Shown: positions 8,009 through 17,875, counted from the first letter of the stretch. The stretch: 64,000 nucleotides of DNA from Dokdonella sp. (GCA_024707225.1 JANQAE010000004.1:248001-312000), one strand, 5' to 3'. Numbers and translations are program-made. Notes: generated by a model from the letters alone, not told the origin.

Positions 8009-8851
8009 CTAGCCCGCGTCGCCGCCCGGTGCGTACAGCGACTTGCGCGGCGCGCCGGTGATCGCGGCGGCGAGCTTAGCGGCGCGCGCCGGCGGCAGCT
8101 CGGAACTCAGCAGCGCGAACACGCGACGGCCTTCGGCGAGCACGGCGTCGGCCTGCTCGTCCTGCGCACCGGCCACCAGTACGACGAACTCGCCGCGACG
8201 CTGGTCGGCGTCGGTCGCGACGCGCTCGGCGAGCCGGCCGAGCGGCGCGGCGAGGATCGTCTCGAAGCGCTTGGTCAGCTCGCGCGCGATGACGCCCTCG
8301 CGTGCCGGCCCGAACACGGCGGCCAGATCGGCGATGGACTCTTCGATGCGGTGGCTCGATTCGTAGAAGATCAGCGTGCGCGGCTCGGCGACCAGCGCCT
8401 GCAGGCGCTCGCGCCGCGCCGAGGACTTCGGCGGCAGGAAGCCCTCGAACACGAAGCGGTCGCTCGGCAGTCCGGCCACCGACAGGGCGGCGATCGCGGC
8501 GCACGCGCCGGGCACCGGCGAGACGACGAGGCCGGCCGCGCGCGCAGCGCGCACCAGGCGGAAGCCCGGATCGCTGATCAGCGGCGTGCCGGCGTCACTG
8601 ATCAGTGCGACGTCCGCGCCGGCCTGCATACGCTCGACCAGGCGCTCGCACTGCTCGCGCTCGTTGTGCTCGTGCAGCGCGACGGTAGCGGCGCTGCTGC
8701 CGATGCGCGCGAGCAGCGGTGCGCTGTGCCGCGTGTCCTCGGCGGCGATCACGGCGACGCGGCGCAATACCTCGACCGCGCGCAGCGAGAGGTCGTCGAG
8801 GTGGCCGATCGGCGTGGCGACCACCCACAGCTGGCCGGGTCGATGGGTCAT
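8009..8851 (-). CDS. rsmI: 16S rRNA (cytidine1402-2'-O)-methyltransferase
   Basis: 280 residues. RsmI methylates the 2'-O of C1402 in the decoding centre of 16S rRNA using SAM. Family hallmarks are the N-terminal LWVVATPIGHLDDLSLRA, AAEDTRH, LISDAGTPLISDPGFRLVR, SPVPGACAAIAALSVAGLPSD and FEGFLPPK segments of the tetrapyrrole-methylase fold. The Met at 8851 immediately precedes the first strand; the longer reading from 8899 adds an unconserved tail. It is divergent from lpoA across a 274-bp spacer, the conserved rsmI/lpoA/yraN arrangement of gammaproteobacteria. Confidence 0.93.
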   Translation of the reverse strand: MTHRPGQLWVVATPIGHLDDLSLRAVEVLRRVAVIAAEDTRHSAPLLARIGSSAATVALHEHNEREQCERLVERMQAGADVALISDAGTPLISDPGFRLVRAARAAGLVVSPVPGACAAIAALSVAGLPSDRFVFEGFLPPKSSARRERLQALVAEPRTLIFYESSHRIEESIADLAAVFGPAREGVIARELTKRFETILAAPLGRLAERVATDADQRRGEFVVLVAGAQDEQADAVLAEGRRVFALLSSELPPARAAKLAAAITGAPRKSLYAPGGDAG

Positions 8852-9088
8852 GGCGGCTCGCCGCGTCGAGGGGGAATCCGCAAGTGTAGCGGCAGGCACG
8901 GCTGCCGCTCGCGGGACCGCACCGGCGCAGGCGCCTGACCGCGAGAGCCCCGAGCGACGCGGCGCGCCCGGGCACGGCCGGCCTGCGCATACGGCGCGGA
9001 CCGCTCACAGCGGGCGCCGCCGCGCGAGGCCGCGACGGGCCGGCCCGGTGCCGCGGCGTGCCGCCCGGAGCAGGCCGGACGGCCCTGC

Positions 9089-9094
9089 TATGAT
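9089..9094 (+). promoter_or_regulatory. Possible -10 box for lpoA
   Basis: TATGAT lies 32 bp upstream of the lpoA ATG, in an otherwise GC-rich spacer. No clear -35 hexamer is visible at the right distance. Confidence 0.35.
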
Positions 9095-9125
9095 CGCGCT
9101 CTTCTGCCGGCCGCCTGCGGTGCCC

Positions 9126-10919
9126 ATGTCCGTTTCCCGCCGTCTCCGTCCCGCCGTCCTCGCCGTGCTGCTGGCCGTCCTGGCGAGCGCCTGCTCCACC
9201 CTGCCGACCGGACGGCCGGTCGATGCGGGCTTGGCCGACCGTGCCGAGCAGCTCTATCGCGACGGCCAGCTCGACGAGTCGGCGAATCTGTTCCTGAACC
9301 TGGCCGAGCAGAGCCGCGCCGACGCCGCCGCCCATTACCGCCTGCGCGCGGCCGAGGTGCTGCGCGATGCCGGCCGGCTCGACGCGGCGGCACAGGCGAT
9401 CGCCGACGTGCGGCGGCGGCGCCTCGGCGGCGACGAGCCGCTGCGGCTGGACCTGCTCGACGCGGAGATCGCGCTTTCGCGCGGCGACGCCGCGCATGCG
9501 CTGGACCTGTTGAACCGCACCGACGGCATCGAGGCATCCGAGGCGCTGCAGCTGCGCGTGTACGAGCTGCGCGCCCGCGCGCAGACCGTGGCCGGCGACC
9601 GTTTCGCAGCGGCGCGCACGCGCGCGGCGATCGATGCGCGCCTGTCCGGTGCCGACCGTGACCACAACCGTTCCGAGATCATCGACACACTGTCGGCGCT
9701 CGAGCCCGACGCGCTGATCGCGCGCGCCGAGACGCTGCAGCCCGATGACGCGCTGCTGCCGTGGATCGAGCAGGCATTGCGCCGCCGCGGCTCGATGCTG
9801 CCGCGCCAGCTGCCGCAGGCGAACCGTCCGGTCGGCACGCTGCAGGCCGACGACAGCGGTGCGCTGCATGCCGAAGGCTACCGACCGCTGCGCCAGGTCG
9901 CGCTGCTGCTGCCGGTGTCCGGTCCGCTCGGCGGCGTCGCACAGTCGATCCGCGACGGCTTCTTCACGGCCTATTTCGCCGATGCGTCCGAGCAGCGGCC
10001 GTCGATCCGCGTCTACGACTCGGGCGACACGCCGGCGGCGGCGGTCGCGGCGTATCAGAAGGCGGTCGCCGACGGCGCCGACCACGTGGTCGGTCCGCTG
10101 CAGCGCGAGTCGGTCGGCGAGCTGTTCCGTCAGCCGCTGCCGGCGCGCGTGCTGGCGCTGAACCATCCCGACAGCGGCGAGGTGCCGCCACCCGGCAACG
10201 CCGAGTTCGGCCTGCTGCCCGATGCCGAGGGCGCGCAGGCCGCGCAGCGCATGATCGAGCGCGGCATCGTCAGCGCCGCGGTGATCGCCGCCAAGACCGA
10301 CTGGGCCGAGCGCGCCGCGCTGGCGTTCCGCACGCAGTTCGAGGCGGCCGGCGGCCGCATCGTCGGCGAGTCGCGCCTGCTCGACAACGAGGTCAACTAC
10401 CGCAACGCGATCACCCAGGCCACGGCCCAGCTCGCGCCGGCACCGGACGGCGGCGTCTTCATCAGCATGCGTCCGCAGCAGGCGCGCCTGCTGGTGCCGC
10501 AGCTGCAGATCGCCGGCGTGACCGCGCCGGTGTTCGGCACCTCGCACATCTATTCGGGCGATCCGAATTCCGGTTTCGACCGCGACCTCAACCAGGTCGA
10601 GTTCTGCGACGCGCCGTGGCTGTCCTCGCCAGTGCCGGGCCGTCCCGATCGCGGCAACATCTCCAACCAGATCGCCAGCGCCAACGGCGTCGGTGCGCGG
10701 CTGTTCGCGTTCGGCATGGACGCCTATGCGCTGCTGCCATACCTGGGCTGGATGCTGCAGCACTCGGACCAGTACATCGACGGCGCGACCGGCCAGCTGA
10801 CCGCCGACAGCTTCGGACGGATCCACCGCCGGCTCGGCTGGATGCGGTTCGAGAACGGCATCGCGCGGCCGGCGCAGGGCGTGCTGAGCAGCGTGCCGGC
10901 CGCACCCGTGATGCAATGA
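9126..10919 (+). CDS. lpoA: Penicillin-binding protein activator, outer-membrane lipoprotein LpoA
   Basis: 597 residues with a lipoprotein signal (lipobox LASAC, Cys at about residue 25). The N-terminal TPR-like helical domain (about residues 35-260) is followed by a periplasmic type-1 binding-protein-like domain starting at [14 protein letters not shown], with VGPLQRESV and IYSGDPNS segments. In E. coli LpoA reaches through peptidoglycan to stimulate PBP1a. The gene sits opposite rsmI and its stop overlaps the yraN start by four bases (ATGA), as in the conserved yraL-yraM-yraN order. The start at 9126 gives an intact signal peptide; an ATG at 9090 adds a leader without function. Confidence 0.9.
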   Translation: MSVSRRLRPAVLAVLLAVLASACSTLPTGRPVDAGLADRAEQLYRDGQLDESANLFLNLAEQSRADAAAHYRLRAAEVLRDAGRLDAAAQAIADVRRRRLGGDEPLRLDLLDAEIALSRGDAAHALDLLNRTDGIEASEALQLRVYELRARAQTVAGDRFAAARTRAAIDARLSGADRDHNRSEIIDTLSALEPDALIARAETLQPDDALLPWIEQALRRRGSMLPRQLPQANRPVGTLQADDSGALHAEGYRPLRQVALLLPVSGPLGGVAQSIRDGFFTAYFADASEQRPSIRVYDSGDTPAAAVAAYQKAVADGADHVVGPLQRESVGELFRQPLPARVLALNHPDSGEVPPPGNAEFGLLPDAEGAQAAQRMIERGIVSAAVIAAKTDWAERAALAFRTQFEAAGGRIVGESRLLDNEVNYRNAITQATAQLAPAPDGGVFISMRPQQARLLVPQLQIAGVTAPVFGTSHIYSGDPNSGFDRDLNQVEFCDAPWLSSPVPGRPDRGNISNQIASANGVGARLFAFGMDAYALLPYLGWMLQHSDQYIDGATGQLTADSFGRIHRRLGWMRFENGIARPAQGVLSSVPAAPVMQ

Positions 10920-11272
10920 ACACGCGCGCGGCCGGCGCGCGTTACGAGGCGCTGGCGCTGGCCCATCTGCAACGGGCCGGCCTGCAACTGGTCGCGCGCA
11001 ACGTGACCTACCGGCACGGCGAGCTCGATCTGGTCATGCGCGACGGCGCGACCGTGGTCTTCGTCGAGGTGCGCTACCGCAAGCGCGACGACGCCGGCAG
11101 CGGCGCCGACTCGGTCGGACCGGCCAAGCGTGCGAAACTGGTGCGCGCCGCCGGCCTGTTCCTCGCCGCGCATCCGGCGCTGGCGCGCCAGCCGTGCCGC
11201 TTCGACGTGGTCTCGCTCGGCGGCGACGCCCGCGACATCGACTGGCGGCGCGACGCCTTCGACAGCTTCTGA
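10916..11272 (+). CDS. yraN: YraN family (UPF0102) putative endonuclease
   Basis: 118 residues, overlapping the lpoA stop (ATGA). The UPF0102 core is visible: G-x-x-YE-x-LA-x-x-L at the N-terminus, [17 protein letters not shown], then [13 protein letters not shown], giving the D...ExR layout of a PD-(D/E)xK nuclease-like fold, and PCRFDVVSL near the end. Function is not firmly established in any bacterium. A role in DNA uptake or repair has been proposed for the family. The position between lpoA and dolP is conserved; a diaA homologue, present there in E. coli, is absent here. Confidence 0.88.
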   Translation: MNTRAAGARYEALALAHLQRAGLQLVARNVTYRHGELDLVMRDGATVVFVEVRYRKRDDAGSGADSVGPAKRAKLVRAAGLFLAAHPALARQPCRFDVVSLGGDARDIDWRRDAFDSF

Positions 11273-11282
11273 GAGGTTCCGC

Positions 11283-11873
11283 ATGAAAACCGCATCCGCC
11301 TTCCTCCTCGCCGCTCTCGTGCTCGCCGTGCCGGCCCTGTCCGGCTGCGCGGCGGTGCTGGTCGGCGGCGCGGCAGCCGGTGCCGGCGCCGCGCACGACC
11401 GGCGCAGCACGCGCACCGTGTTCGTCGATCGCAACATCCAGCTGTCGGCCTACGACGATCTCAACAAGGACAAGGAGCTGGCGCTGCACAACAACGTCTC
11501 GATCGTCGTCTACAACGGCGTGATGCTGCTGGTCGGCGAGGTGCGCAGCGAGGCGCTCAAGCGGCGCGCCGAAGGCATCGTCGCCGGCTTCGACGGCGTG
11601 CGCCGGCTCGTCAACGAGATCGAGGTGCGCGAGCCGGAAGGCTTCTGGTCGCGGCGCCGCGACAATACGATCACCGCGCACGTCAAGACCGCGCTGCTCG
11701 ACCTGACCAGCCTGCCCGGCTTCGATCCGAGCCGCATCAACGTGACGACCGCGCATCGCACGGTCTACCTGATGGGCCTGGTCGACGCGGAGGAGGACGA
11801 GGCGGTCTCCGGCATCGCGCGCAACGTCGCCGGCGTCGAGCGCGTCGTCAAGGTCTTCGAATACCGCGATTGA
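11283..11873 (+). CDS. dolP: BON-domain outer-membrane lipoprotein DolP
   Basis: 196 residues. The signal peptide ends in the lipobox LSGC (Cys about residue 23) followed by a small-residue linker. Two BON domains follow: the first around VSIVVYNGVMLLVGEVRSEALKRRAEGIV, the second around INVTTAHRTVYLMGLVDAEEDEAV. In E. coli DolP (YraP) supports outer-membrane integrity and BamA function at division sites. It lies 10 bp after yraN, so lpoA, yraN and dolP probably form one operon, and the family assignment agrees with that conserved context. Confidence 0.88.
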   Translation: MKTASAFLLAALVLAVPALSGCAAVLVGGAAAGAGAAHDRRSTRTVFVDRNIQLSAYDDLNKDKELALHNNVSIVVYNGVMLLVGEVRSEALKRRAEGIVAGFDGVRRLVNEIEVREPEGFWSRRRDNTITAHVKTALLDLTSLPGFDPSRINVTTAHRTVYLMGLVDAEEDEAVSGIARNVAGVERVVKVFEYRD

Positions 11874-11906
11874 AGCGCCCGTACGCCCTTGCCGAACGCG
11901 ACCGCC

Positions 11907-13286
11907 ATGCCTTTGACCGCCTCCGCTCTCGACGCCCTCCGGGCGATCTTTCCGGCCGATGCCGTGCTGACCGATCCGGCCGACTGCGCGCCGTACGGCC
12001 GCGACGATTCCAAGCGCGAGGCGCTGCCCGACGCGGTCGTGTTTCCGGTTCGTCACGAGCAGGTGACGGCCCTGGTGCGGCTGTGCCGCGCACATCGGCT
12101 GCCGATCTACGCGCGCGGCCGCGGCACCGGCACCACCGGCGCGGCGGTGCCGCTCGGCGGCGGCATCGTGGTCGGCTTCGAGCGCATGAACCGCATCCTC
12201 GCGATCGACGCCGAAAACCGCGTCGCGGTCGTCGAGCCGGGCGTGATCAATGCGGACCTGCAGGCGGCGGTCGCCGCGCACGGCTTCTTCTGGCCGCCCG
12301 ATCCGGCATCGGCGACGACCTGCACGGTCGGCGGCAACATCGCCTGCAATGCCGGCGGGCCGCGCGCGGTCAAGTACGGCGCGACGCGCGACAACGTGCT
12401 GGCGGTGCGCGCGGTGACCGGCACCGGCGAGGACTTCCGCTTCGGCAAGGCGACCAGCAAGGCGGCGACCGGCTACGACCTGGCGCGGCTGATGGTCGGC
12501 TCGGAAGGCACGCTGGCCCTGGTCACCGAGGCGACACTGAAGCTGGTGCCGCTGGCCGCGGCCAAGGCGACGCTGCGAGCGACCTACCGCGACATCGAAT
12601 CGGCCGCCGCGGCGGTCGCGCGGATCATGGCGCAGCCGGTCACGCCGTGCGCATTGGAGTTCATGGACGACGAGGCGCTGCGGCTGGCGCGCCTGCACGG
12701 CGGCGAGTCGATCCCGCTGGCCGGCGCGATGCTGATCGTCGAGGTCGACGGCCAGCCCGACGCGCTGCCGGCGGCCGCCGAGGCCCTGTCGGCCGCCGCG
12801 CGCGGCGAAGGCCTGATCGAGCTGGCCGCCGCGACCGATCCGCGCGAGGTCGAAACCATCTGGGCCGCGCGCAAGGCACTCAGCCCGAGCCTGCGCTCGA
12901 TCGCGCCGAAGAAGATCAACGAGGACGTCGTCGTGCCGGTCAGCCGCCTGCCCGAGCTGGTCGCCGGCCTCAAGGCGATCGCCGCGCGTTACGGCATCCC
13001 GATCGTCAACTTCGGCCATGCCGGCAACGGCAACGTCCACGTCAACCTGCTCTACCACCCGGACGATCCGGCCCAGGCCGCGAACGCGCCGGCCTGCCTG
13101 TCGGCGGTGTTCGATCTGGTGCTCGGGCTCGACGGCACGCTGTCGGGCGAGCACGGCATCGGACTGGCCAAGCGGCCGTTCATGCGGCGCGCGCTCGATC
13201 CGGTCGCGATCGCGCTGATGCGCCAGATCAAGAGCGCGTTCGATCCGGACGGCCTGCTCAACCCGGGCAAGCTGCTGCCGGACTGA
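11907..13286 (+). CDS. FAD-linked oxidase of the GlcD / D-lactate dehydrogenase type
   Basis: 459 residues. The N-terminal PCMH-type FAD domain shows IYARGRGTGTTGAAVPLGGGIVVG, VEPGVINADLQ, TVGGNIACNAGG and LMVGSEGTLALVTEATLKL. The C-terminal cap carries the signature INFGHAGNGNVHVN (here IVNFGHAGNGNVHVN) and ends GEHGIGLAKR...KSAFDPDGLLNPGK. Such enzymes oxidise a 2-hydroxy acid (D-lactate, glycolate or 2-hydroxyglutarate) to the keto acid. The substrate cannot be told from sequence alone, and no GlcE/GlcF partner is adjacent. The ATG at 11907 is preferred over the TTG at 11889. It is separated from dolP by 33 bp and may be transcribed with it. Confidence 0.87.
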   Translation: MPLTASALDALRAIFPADAVLTDPADCAPYGRDDSKREALPDAVVFPVRHEQVTALVRLCRAHRLPIYARGRGTGTTGAAVPLGGGIVVGFERMNRILAIDAENRVAVVEPGVINADLQAAVAAHGFFWPPDPASATTCTVGGNIACNAGGPRAVKYGATRDNVLAVRAVTGTGEDFRFGKATSKAATGYDLARLMVGSEGTLALVTEATLKLVPLAAAKATLRATYRDIESAAAAVARIMAQPVTPCALEFMDDEALRLARLHGGESIPLAGAMLIVEVDGQPDALPAAAEALSAAARGEGLIELAAATDPREVETIWAARKALSPSLRSIAPKKINEDVVVPVSRLPELVAGLKAIAARYGIPIVNFGHAGNGNVHVNLLYHPDDPAQAANAPACLSAVFDLVLGLDGTLSGEHGIGLAKRPFMRRALDPVAIALMRQIKSAFDPDGLLNPGKLLPD

Positions 13287-13640
13287 GCGACGCTCCGAAC
13301 GAGTCCGGCGCCGGAAGGCGCAGGCTCGTCGATCCGGCCGCGCCGATGCGCCTGGCCGGGCTTCTCGCGATCGGGCGACGGCCCGGCGATCGCGTCTTCC
13401 GTCACCCGCGCCCGCGATGTCGGCTGCCGATGCTCGCCGCGTCGCGGCGCATCGTCCGCGTTACAGGGAACGAGACCTCTGGCCGCGAGCGGGCGGCGGC
13501 CGTGCCGCCGCCAGGGCCTGCCGGGAGTCGCCGATCGTGCCGGCGATCGTGCCGGCATCGATGCGACCCTCCGGCCCGTTCGTGCATCCAACAGGTCGCC
13601 GCGCCGCGCGCGGCGTCCCTGCCCACAACGGAATCCCCCG
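13287..13640. other. Intergenic spacer without recognised features
   Basis: 354 bp of GC-rich sequence between the oxidase gene and the next exported-protein gene. I see only a short direct repeat (CGATCGTGCCGG, twice near 13535-13560). There is no supported gene, promoter or terminator. Confidence 0.5.
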
Positions 13641-14276
13641 ATGTCGCGATCGCTGCTGCTCTCGCTGTGCCTGGCACTGCCGGCACTGTTCCCCATGCCG
13701 TCCCGGGCCGCCACGCCTGCCGCGCCCACCGACGATCCGCAGGTCGCGGCCGCCTATGCGGCCGACCAGCGCGAGCGTGCCGACCTCGCCCAGCAGACCT
13801 CCAAGGACGCGCTGCGCAGCTTCGCCGAGCGCCTGGCCGCGGCCGACATGGCGCGGCGCCGCGTCGTGATGGATGCGCTGCGCGACGGGCGGCTGCGCAC
13901 GGCGGCCGACTATCGCCACGCCGCGACGGTGATGCAGCACGGCCAGGCGGCCGACGACTACGCGCTGGCGCACGCGCTGGCGACGATGGGCAGCGCACTG
14001 GCGCCGGACGATCGCGACCTGCGCTGGCTGGCCGCCGCCGCGACCGATCGCTGGCTGCTCGCGCATCGCCAGCCGCAGTGGTACGGCACTCAGCCGGTCT
14101 GCGACGCGCGGGCCGATCCGCCGGTGTGCCGGCTCGACGTCGCCGAAGGCGCGGTCGACGACACGGCACGCGCCACAGCCGGCATCGCGCCGCTGGCCGA
14201 GCTCAAGGCGCAGGCCGATGCGCGCGCACGCCAGCTCGGCGAGCAGCTGCGCGGCGCGAAGGCGGCGGCGCGCTGA
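13641..14276 (+). CDS. Small exported protein of unknown function
   Basis: 211 residues with a signal peptide cleaved near SRA/ATP (about residue 23). The mature part is helical and Ala/Arg-rich. It contains a recognisable block VMQHGQAADDYALAHALA...TDRWLL...QPQWYGTQPV. The HGxxxxDxxxAxxLA and QPQxYGTQ elements resemble DUF6624-like proteins, but I cannot assign it firmly. Two Cys pairs near the C-terminus (CDARADPPVC) may form a disulfide. It stands alone, with no operon partner within 180 bp. Confidence 0.68.
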   Translation: MSRSLLLSLCLALPALFPMPSRAATPAAPTDDPQVAAAYAADQRERADLAQQTSKDALRSFAERLAAADMARRRVVMDALRDGRLRTAADYRHAATVMQHGQAADDYALAHALATMGSALAPDDRDLRWLAAAATDRWLLAHRQPQWYGTQPVCDARADPPVCRLDVAEGAVDDTARATAGIAPLAELKAQADARARQLGEQLRGAKAAAR

Positions 14277-14466
14277 GCGCGCCGTTCGCGCGCAGCCGAT
14301 CGTCATCCGCGGTCCGAGCGCCGAGCAGGCAAGCGCGCACCGGCGCGACGACGGCTCGGCTCGGCGCGGCGGCCGGCCGGTCACTCGCGCCGCCGATCGG
14401 CAGATGCGCGGTCCCGGCGGGTGCCCGGGCGCGCCGCCGCGAGACGTCCGGAAGCCGGCGCGGCGG

Positions 14467-14937
14467 CTAGTTCAACAGCGATTCGTGCGCGAGCACGATG
14501 CGCCAACCCTCGGGCCGCTTCTTCCAGATCGAGGTCGCCATCACCTTCACGGTGCCCTTCTTCCCGTCCGGTCCGGTCGCCTCGACCTCCAGCGATTGCA
14601 AGGTGGCGACCACGTCGGGGCTGATGACCGTGATCTTCGGTTCGCCGCGCAGCCGGTAAACGGCGTCCGTCTCGCCACCGTTCCACCACTGCAACTGCTG
14701 GTCGCGGACCGCCTGCCAGCCGACCAGGGTCTGGTCGTCGAACGTCAGCATCAGCGTCGGACTGCGTTCGTAGACCGCCATGAAGCGGTCGGTATCGTGC
14801 GCATTGGCCGCTGCGAGCATCTCGTCCATCAGCAGCCGCAGCTGTTGTTCCGGCGAAGATGGGGACGGTCCGGCGGCTGCCGCGCCGCCCAGCAGCGCGC
14901 TCGCACAGAGCAGAACGACCAGGAGTACTGCTTTCAT
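14467..14937 (-). CDS. Exported SnoaL/NTF2-like (DUF4440-type) protein
   Basis: 156 residues. An N-terminal signal peptide (MKAVLLVVLLCASALLGGAAA) precedes an NTF2-like alpha+beta barrel: helix LRLLMDEMLAAANAHDTDRFMAVYERSPTLMLTFDDQ, WQAVRDQQLQWW, then strands including VKVMATSIWKKRPEGWRIVLAHESL. The WKKxxxGWRIxxxHxS ending is the usual DUF4440/SnoaL signature. No catalytic assignment is possible; such proteins may bind small ligands or act as accessory factors. An alternative start at 14961 adds eight residues. It is a single gene with long spacers on both sides. Confidence 0.8.
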   Translation of the reverse strand: MKAVLLVVLLCASALLGGAAAAGPSPSSPEQQLRLLMDEMLAAANAHDTDRFMAVYERSPTLMLTFDDQTLVGWQAVRDQQLQWWNGGETDAVYRLRGEPKITVISPDVVATLQSLEVEATGPDGKKGTVKVMATSIWKKRPEGWRIVLAHESLLN

Positions 14938-15439
14938 ATCGGATCCACCTGTTGGGCTCATCGAAACGAAGACCGACCGCTGCGCGCCGCAGACCGGAGC
15001 ACCGATCCGATGCCCGCGCCACGACGTCGTATCGCGGCGTTCGCCGGCAGCGCCGGTCCTGCGTCCGATCCTGATCGAGCGGGTCGAACGAGGTCGGATT
15101 CGGGGCCGGACCACTCTACACCGTTTGCGCCGCGCCGCCGACGAAGTGAACCCAAGGTTGCGGTATACACGGCCGGCGCGCGCAAGGCCGCGCAAGCAGG
15201 TGCCCGTTCGAGGCACGCGCACCCGGGCGCGCCGGTCGCGATGTCGTGCGCGAACCGCTCGGCGACGTGCTGCTCAGCCGGGGCGCGATGGCAGCGCGGC
15301 TGCAAGTCGTACCGATGCGTGGATCGCGCCCGCACGTGAGCGGTAGCCGCAATCGCGAGCCGGACGCACGTCGAGGCGATCGACTCGCGAACACGTAGTT
15401 GGCGACTCGGTGGAGCTGCCGCACCGACACGAAGGCGGC
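14938..15439. other. Intergenic spacer without recognised features
   Basis: 502 bp upstream of the SnoaL-like gene and downstream of pgpA. Open frames here look like GC-rich shadows. Some lower-GC sequence near 15100-15180 could carry a promoter for the 14467-14937 gene, but no hexamer pair is convincing. Confidence 0.45.
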
Positions 15440-15934
15440 TCAGCCGAACGCGTACAGCGCGCCGGCCAGCACGAGCGCCGCGTAGACGCCGGCCAGCACG
15501 TCGTCGAGCATCACGCCGAGGCCGCCCGCTACGCTGCGATCGGCCCAGGACACCGGCCACGGCTTCCAGACGTCGAACAGGCGGAACAGGAAGAACGCCG
15601 CGGCGATCCAGCCCCAGTGCAGCGGCAGCGCCAGCAGCGGCAGCAGCGTGATCCACTGGCCGACGAACTCGTCCCAGACGATCACGCCGGGGTCCTCCAG
15701 GCCGAGCCGCTTCACGACGACGTGCGAGGCCCAGACGCCGAGCGCGAACGTGGCCAGCAGGCCGGCCAGATAGAGCGGCCAAGGACAGCCGCGCAGCGGC
15801 AGCCACAGCAGCACCGCGACCGCGGAGCCGGCCGTGCCCGATGCGAACGGACTGAAGCCCGAGCCGAAGCCGGATGCGATCCAGCCGGCCGGATGGCCGA
15901 GCACGGCACGGCGCTGGGCGGCGTCGTATTTCAT
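15440..15934 (-). CDS. pgpA: Phosphatidylglycerophosphatase A
   Basis: 164 residues, integral membrane, dephosphorylating phosphatidylglycerophosphate to phosphatidylglycerol. Family features are the GFGSGFSPFASGTAGSAVAVLLW start, DPGVIVWDEFVGQWITLLPL with the conserved Asp/Glu cluster, FRLFDVWKPWPVSWADR, and GGLGVMLDDVLAGVYA. About four hydrophobic segments are seen. Its start overlaps the thiL stop by four bases, and it is the last gene of the nusB-thiL-pgpA series. Confidence 0.94.
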   Translation of the reverse strand: MKYDAAQRRAVLGHPAGWIASGFGSGFSPFASGTAGSAVAVLLWLPLRGCPWPLYLAGLLATFALGVWASHVVVKRLGLEDPGVIVWDEFVGQWITLLPLLALPLHWGWIAAAFFLFRLFDVWKPWPVSWADRSVAGGLGVMLDDVLAGVYAALVLAGALYAFG

Positions 15935-16887
15935 GCGAAATGCTCCCAGCCGCCGCGCGCGAGCGTGACCGCGGCGCCGGTGGCGTCGAAGGCCTGCACG
16001 CCTTCGCCGTCGACGACGCGGCCGATCCGCGTCGCGCCGCAGCCGATGCGGGCCAGGTCGCGCAGCAGGTCGCCGGCCAGCGCCGGTGCGGCCGTGAAGG
16101 CCAGCTCGTAGTCGTCGCCGCCGCCGAGCTGCAGCGCGAGCCGCTCGTCGCCGTCGAACGCGCCGAGCAGGGCGGGACTGGCCGGCAGTGCGGCCGCGTC
16201 GATCTCGATGCCGACGCCGCTGCGCGCGGCGACGTGGCGCAGATCGGCGAGCAGGCCGTCGGAGACGTCGATGCAGGCGGTCGCCTGGCCACGCAGCGCG
16301 GCGCCGCAGGCCAGGCGCGGCTCGGGCCGGTCCAGCCGCACGTCGAGCGCCTCGCGCTGCGACGCCGGCGTGTGACGGCGGCGCGCGACCAGGGCGGCGG
16401 CGGCATCGCCGAGCGTGCCGGTCACGAAGACCTGATCGCCGACGCGCGCACCGTCGCGACGCAGCGCCTGGCCGGGCGGCACGAAGCCGTGCACGGTCAC
16501 CGTGATCGTCAGCGGTCCGGACGTGGTGTCGCCGCCGACCAGGGCGACATGGTGCTGCGCGGCGAGCGCGGCGAATCCGCTCGCGAAGCGGTCGACGAAA
16601 TCGGCGTCGGCCTCGGGCAGCGTCAGTGCCAGCAGCGCCCAGGCCGGCGTCGCACCCATCGCGGCCAGATCGCTCAGGTTGACCGCGAGCGCCTTCCAGC
16701 CGATCGCCTCGGCCGGCGTGTCGAGCGGGAAATGCACGCCGGCGACCAGGGTGTCGGTGCAGACGACCAGTTCGTGTCCCGGCGGCGGCGCAAGGATCGC
16801 CGCGTCGTCGCCGATGCCCAGGCGCACGTCGTTGCGCGCGATCTCGCAGCGGCTGCGGATCCGCTCGATCAGGTCGAACTCGGCCAT
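15931..16887 (-). CDS. thiL: Thiamine-monophosphate kinase
   Basis: 318 residues. ThiL phosphorylates thiamine monophosphate to thiamine diphosphate with ATP. The N-terminal FDLIERIRSRCE, GIGDDAAIL, CTDTLVAGVHFP, WKALAVNLSDLAAMGATPAWALL, VGGDTTSGPLTITVTVHG, VTGTLGDAAA, DVSDGLLADLRHVAARSGVG and GGGDDYELAF segments are the classic ThiL/PurM-superfamily motifs. The Met at 16887 starts at the conserved MAEFDLIERI. It is tightly packed between nusB (35 bp) and pgpA (4-nt overlap). Confidence 0.95.
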   Translation of the reverse strand: MAEFDLIERIRSRCEIARNDVRLGIGDDAAILAPPPGHELVVCTDTLVAGVHFPLDTPAEAIGWKALAVNLSDLAAMGATPAWALLALTLPEADADFVDRFASGFAALAAQHHVALVGGDTTSGPLTITVTVHGFVPPGQALRRDGARVGDQVFVTGTLGDAAAALVARRRHTPASQREALDVRLDRPEPRLACGAALRGQATACIDVSDGLLADLRHVAARSGVGIEIDAAALPASPALLGAFDGDERLALQLGGGDDYELAFTAAPALAGDLLRDLARIGCGATRIGRVVDGEGVQAFDATGAAVTLARGGWEHFA

Positions 16888-16922
16888 CGGCGCGCTCGGT
16901 GCCGGTCCGCCCGGTGCCGCGC

Positions 16923-17384
16923 TCAGCGGCCGGCGCCGCGGTATTCGACCGCGCGCCAGTCGGCTGCGAGCTTGTCGAGCACGCCGTTGACGTAGGTGTG
17001 GCCGTATTCGGAGCCGAAGCGCTTGACAACCTCGATCGCCTCGTTGATGACGACGCGGTACGGCACGTCCGGGCGGTACTTGAGCTCCCACGCCGACAGC
17101 CGCAGCGCGGCGCGCTCGATCGGGTCGACCTGGGCGATGTCGCGGTCCAGATGCGGTTTGAGACCGGCATCGAGCTCGGCGCAGTGCGCCTCGACGCCGC
17201 CGAGCAGCTCCTCGAAGTACTCCAGGTCGGCGATCTCCATGTCCTGCTCGTGGCGGAACTGCTCGATCACGACGTTCATCCGGCTGCCCGACAGCTGCCA
17301 GGCGTAGAGCGCCTGCAAGGCACGACGGCGCGCGCGGGCGCGCGCGGCGGGATCGACGCCCGGAATGCGGTGCGAGGGATTCAC
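16923..17384 (-). CDS. nusB: Transcription antitermination factor NusB
   Basis: 153 residues, all-helical RNA-binding factor that joins NusE (S10) in rRNA antitermination. Typical segments are [67 protein letters not shown]. The start is set at the GTG at 17384: GGAGG lies five bases upstream on the minus strand, and the GTGA overlaps the ribH stop by four bases. A second GTG at 17396 lies upstream of the Shine-Dalgarno and is rejected. The ribH-nusB pairing is conserved across proteobacteria. Confidence 0.95.
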   Translation of the reverse strand: MNPSHRIPGVDPAARARARRRALQALYAWQLSGSRMNVVIEQFRHEQDMEIADLEYFEELLGGVEAHCAELDAGLKPHLDRDIAQVDPIERAALRLSAWELKYRPDVPYRVVINEAIEVVKRFGSEYGHTYVNGVLDKLAADWRAVEYRGAGR

Positions 17385-17845
17385 AGTTGCCTCCACAGAT
17401 CAGCCATTTCGATCGCCGCCAGCGCGGCCTCCTCGCCCTTGTTGCCGTGCACGCCGCCGGCGCGCGCCTGCGCGTCGGCGTGAGTTTCAACCGCGAGCAC
17501 GCCGTTGAGCACCGGCAGCCGGTAGTCGAGCGCGACGCGCATCAGGCCGTCGGCACAGCCGTCGGCGACCTGCTCGTAGTGGCGCGTGTCGCCGCGCACG
17601 ACACAGCCGAGCGCGACGATCGCCGCATGGCCGCCGGCCGCGGCCAGACGCGCGGCGACGGCCGGAATCTCCCAGGCGCCCGGCACGCGCACGACGTCGA
17701 CCGCGTCCGGCGCGACGCCGTTCTGCGCGAACGCGGCCTCGGCGCCGGCGACCAGCACATCGACGATGCCGGGATTCCAGCGGCTGGCGACGATCGCATA
17801 GCGGGCGTCGGGAACGGGGCGAAGATCGCCGGCGAGCATCGGCAT
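17381..17845 (-). CDS. ribH: 6,7-dimethyl-8-ribityllumazine synthase
   Basis: 154 residues. RibH condenses 3,4-dihydroxy-2-butanone-4-phosphate with the ribitylamino-uracil to give lumazine, the penultimate riboflavin step. Motifs are [78 protein letters not shown] and [17 protein letters not shown]. The catalytic His is in GDTRHYE. The ATG at 17845 or 17839 is possible. It is separated from ribBX by 276 bp with its own candidate promoter, unlike the tight spacing elsewhere in the block. Confidence 0.95.
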   Translation of the reverse strand: MPMLAGDLRPVPDARYAIVASRWNPGIVDVLVAGAEAAFAQNGVAPDAVDVVRVPGAWEIPAVAARLAAAGGHAAIVALGCVVRGDTRHYEQVADGCADGLMRVALDYRLPVLNGVLAVETHADAQARAGGVHGNKGEEAALAAIEMADLWRQL

Positions 17846-17875
17846 GGGTCGGTCGGACACGTCGAGGGGGTGTGC

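Noticed and set aside
7622..8012. Small protein genes on both strands over the sRNA locus
   Set aside because: The frames have no start context or domain, and the region is better explained by promoter, C-rich hairpins and terminator.
8852..9125. RNase P RNA gene next to rsmI
   Set aside because: I looked for the conserved GAGGAAAGTCCGGGC core and the 3' ACAGAAACC-type segment; neither is present.
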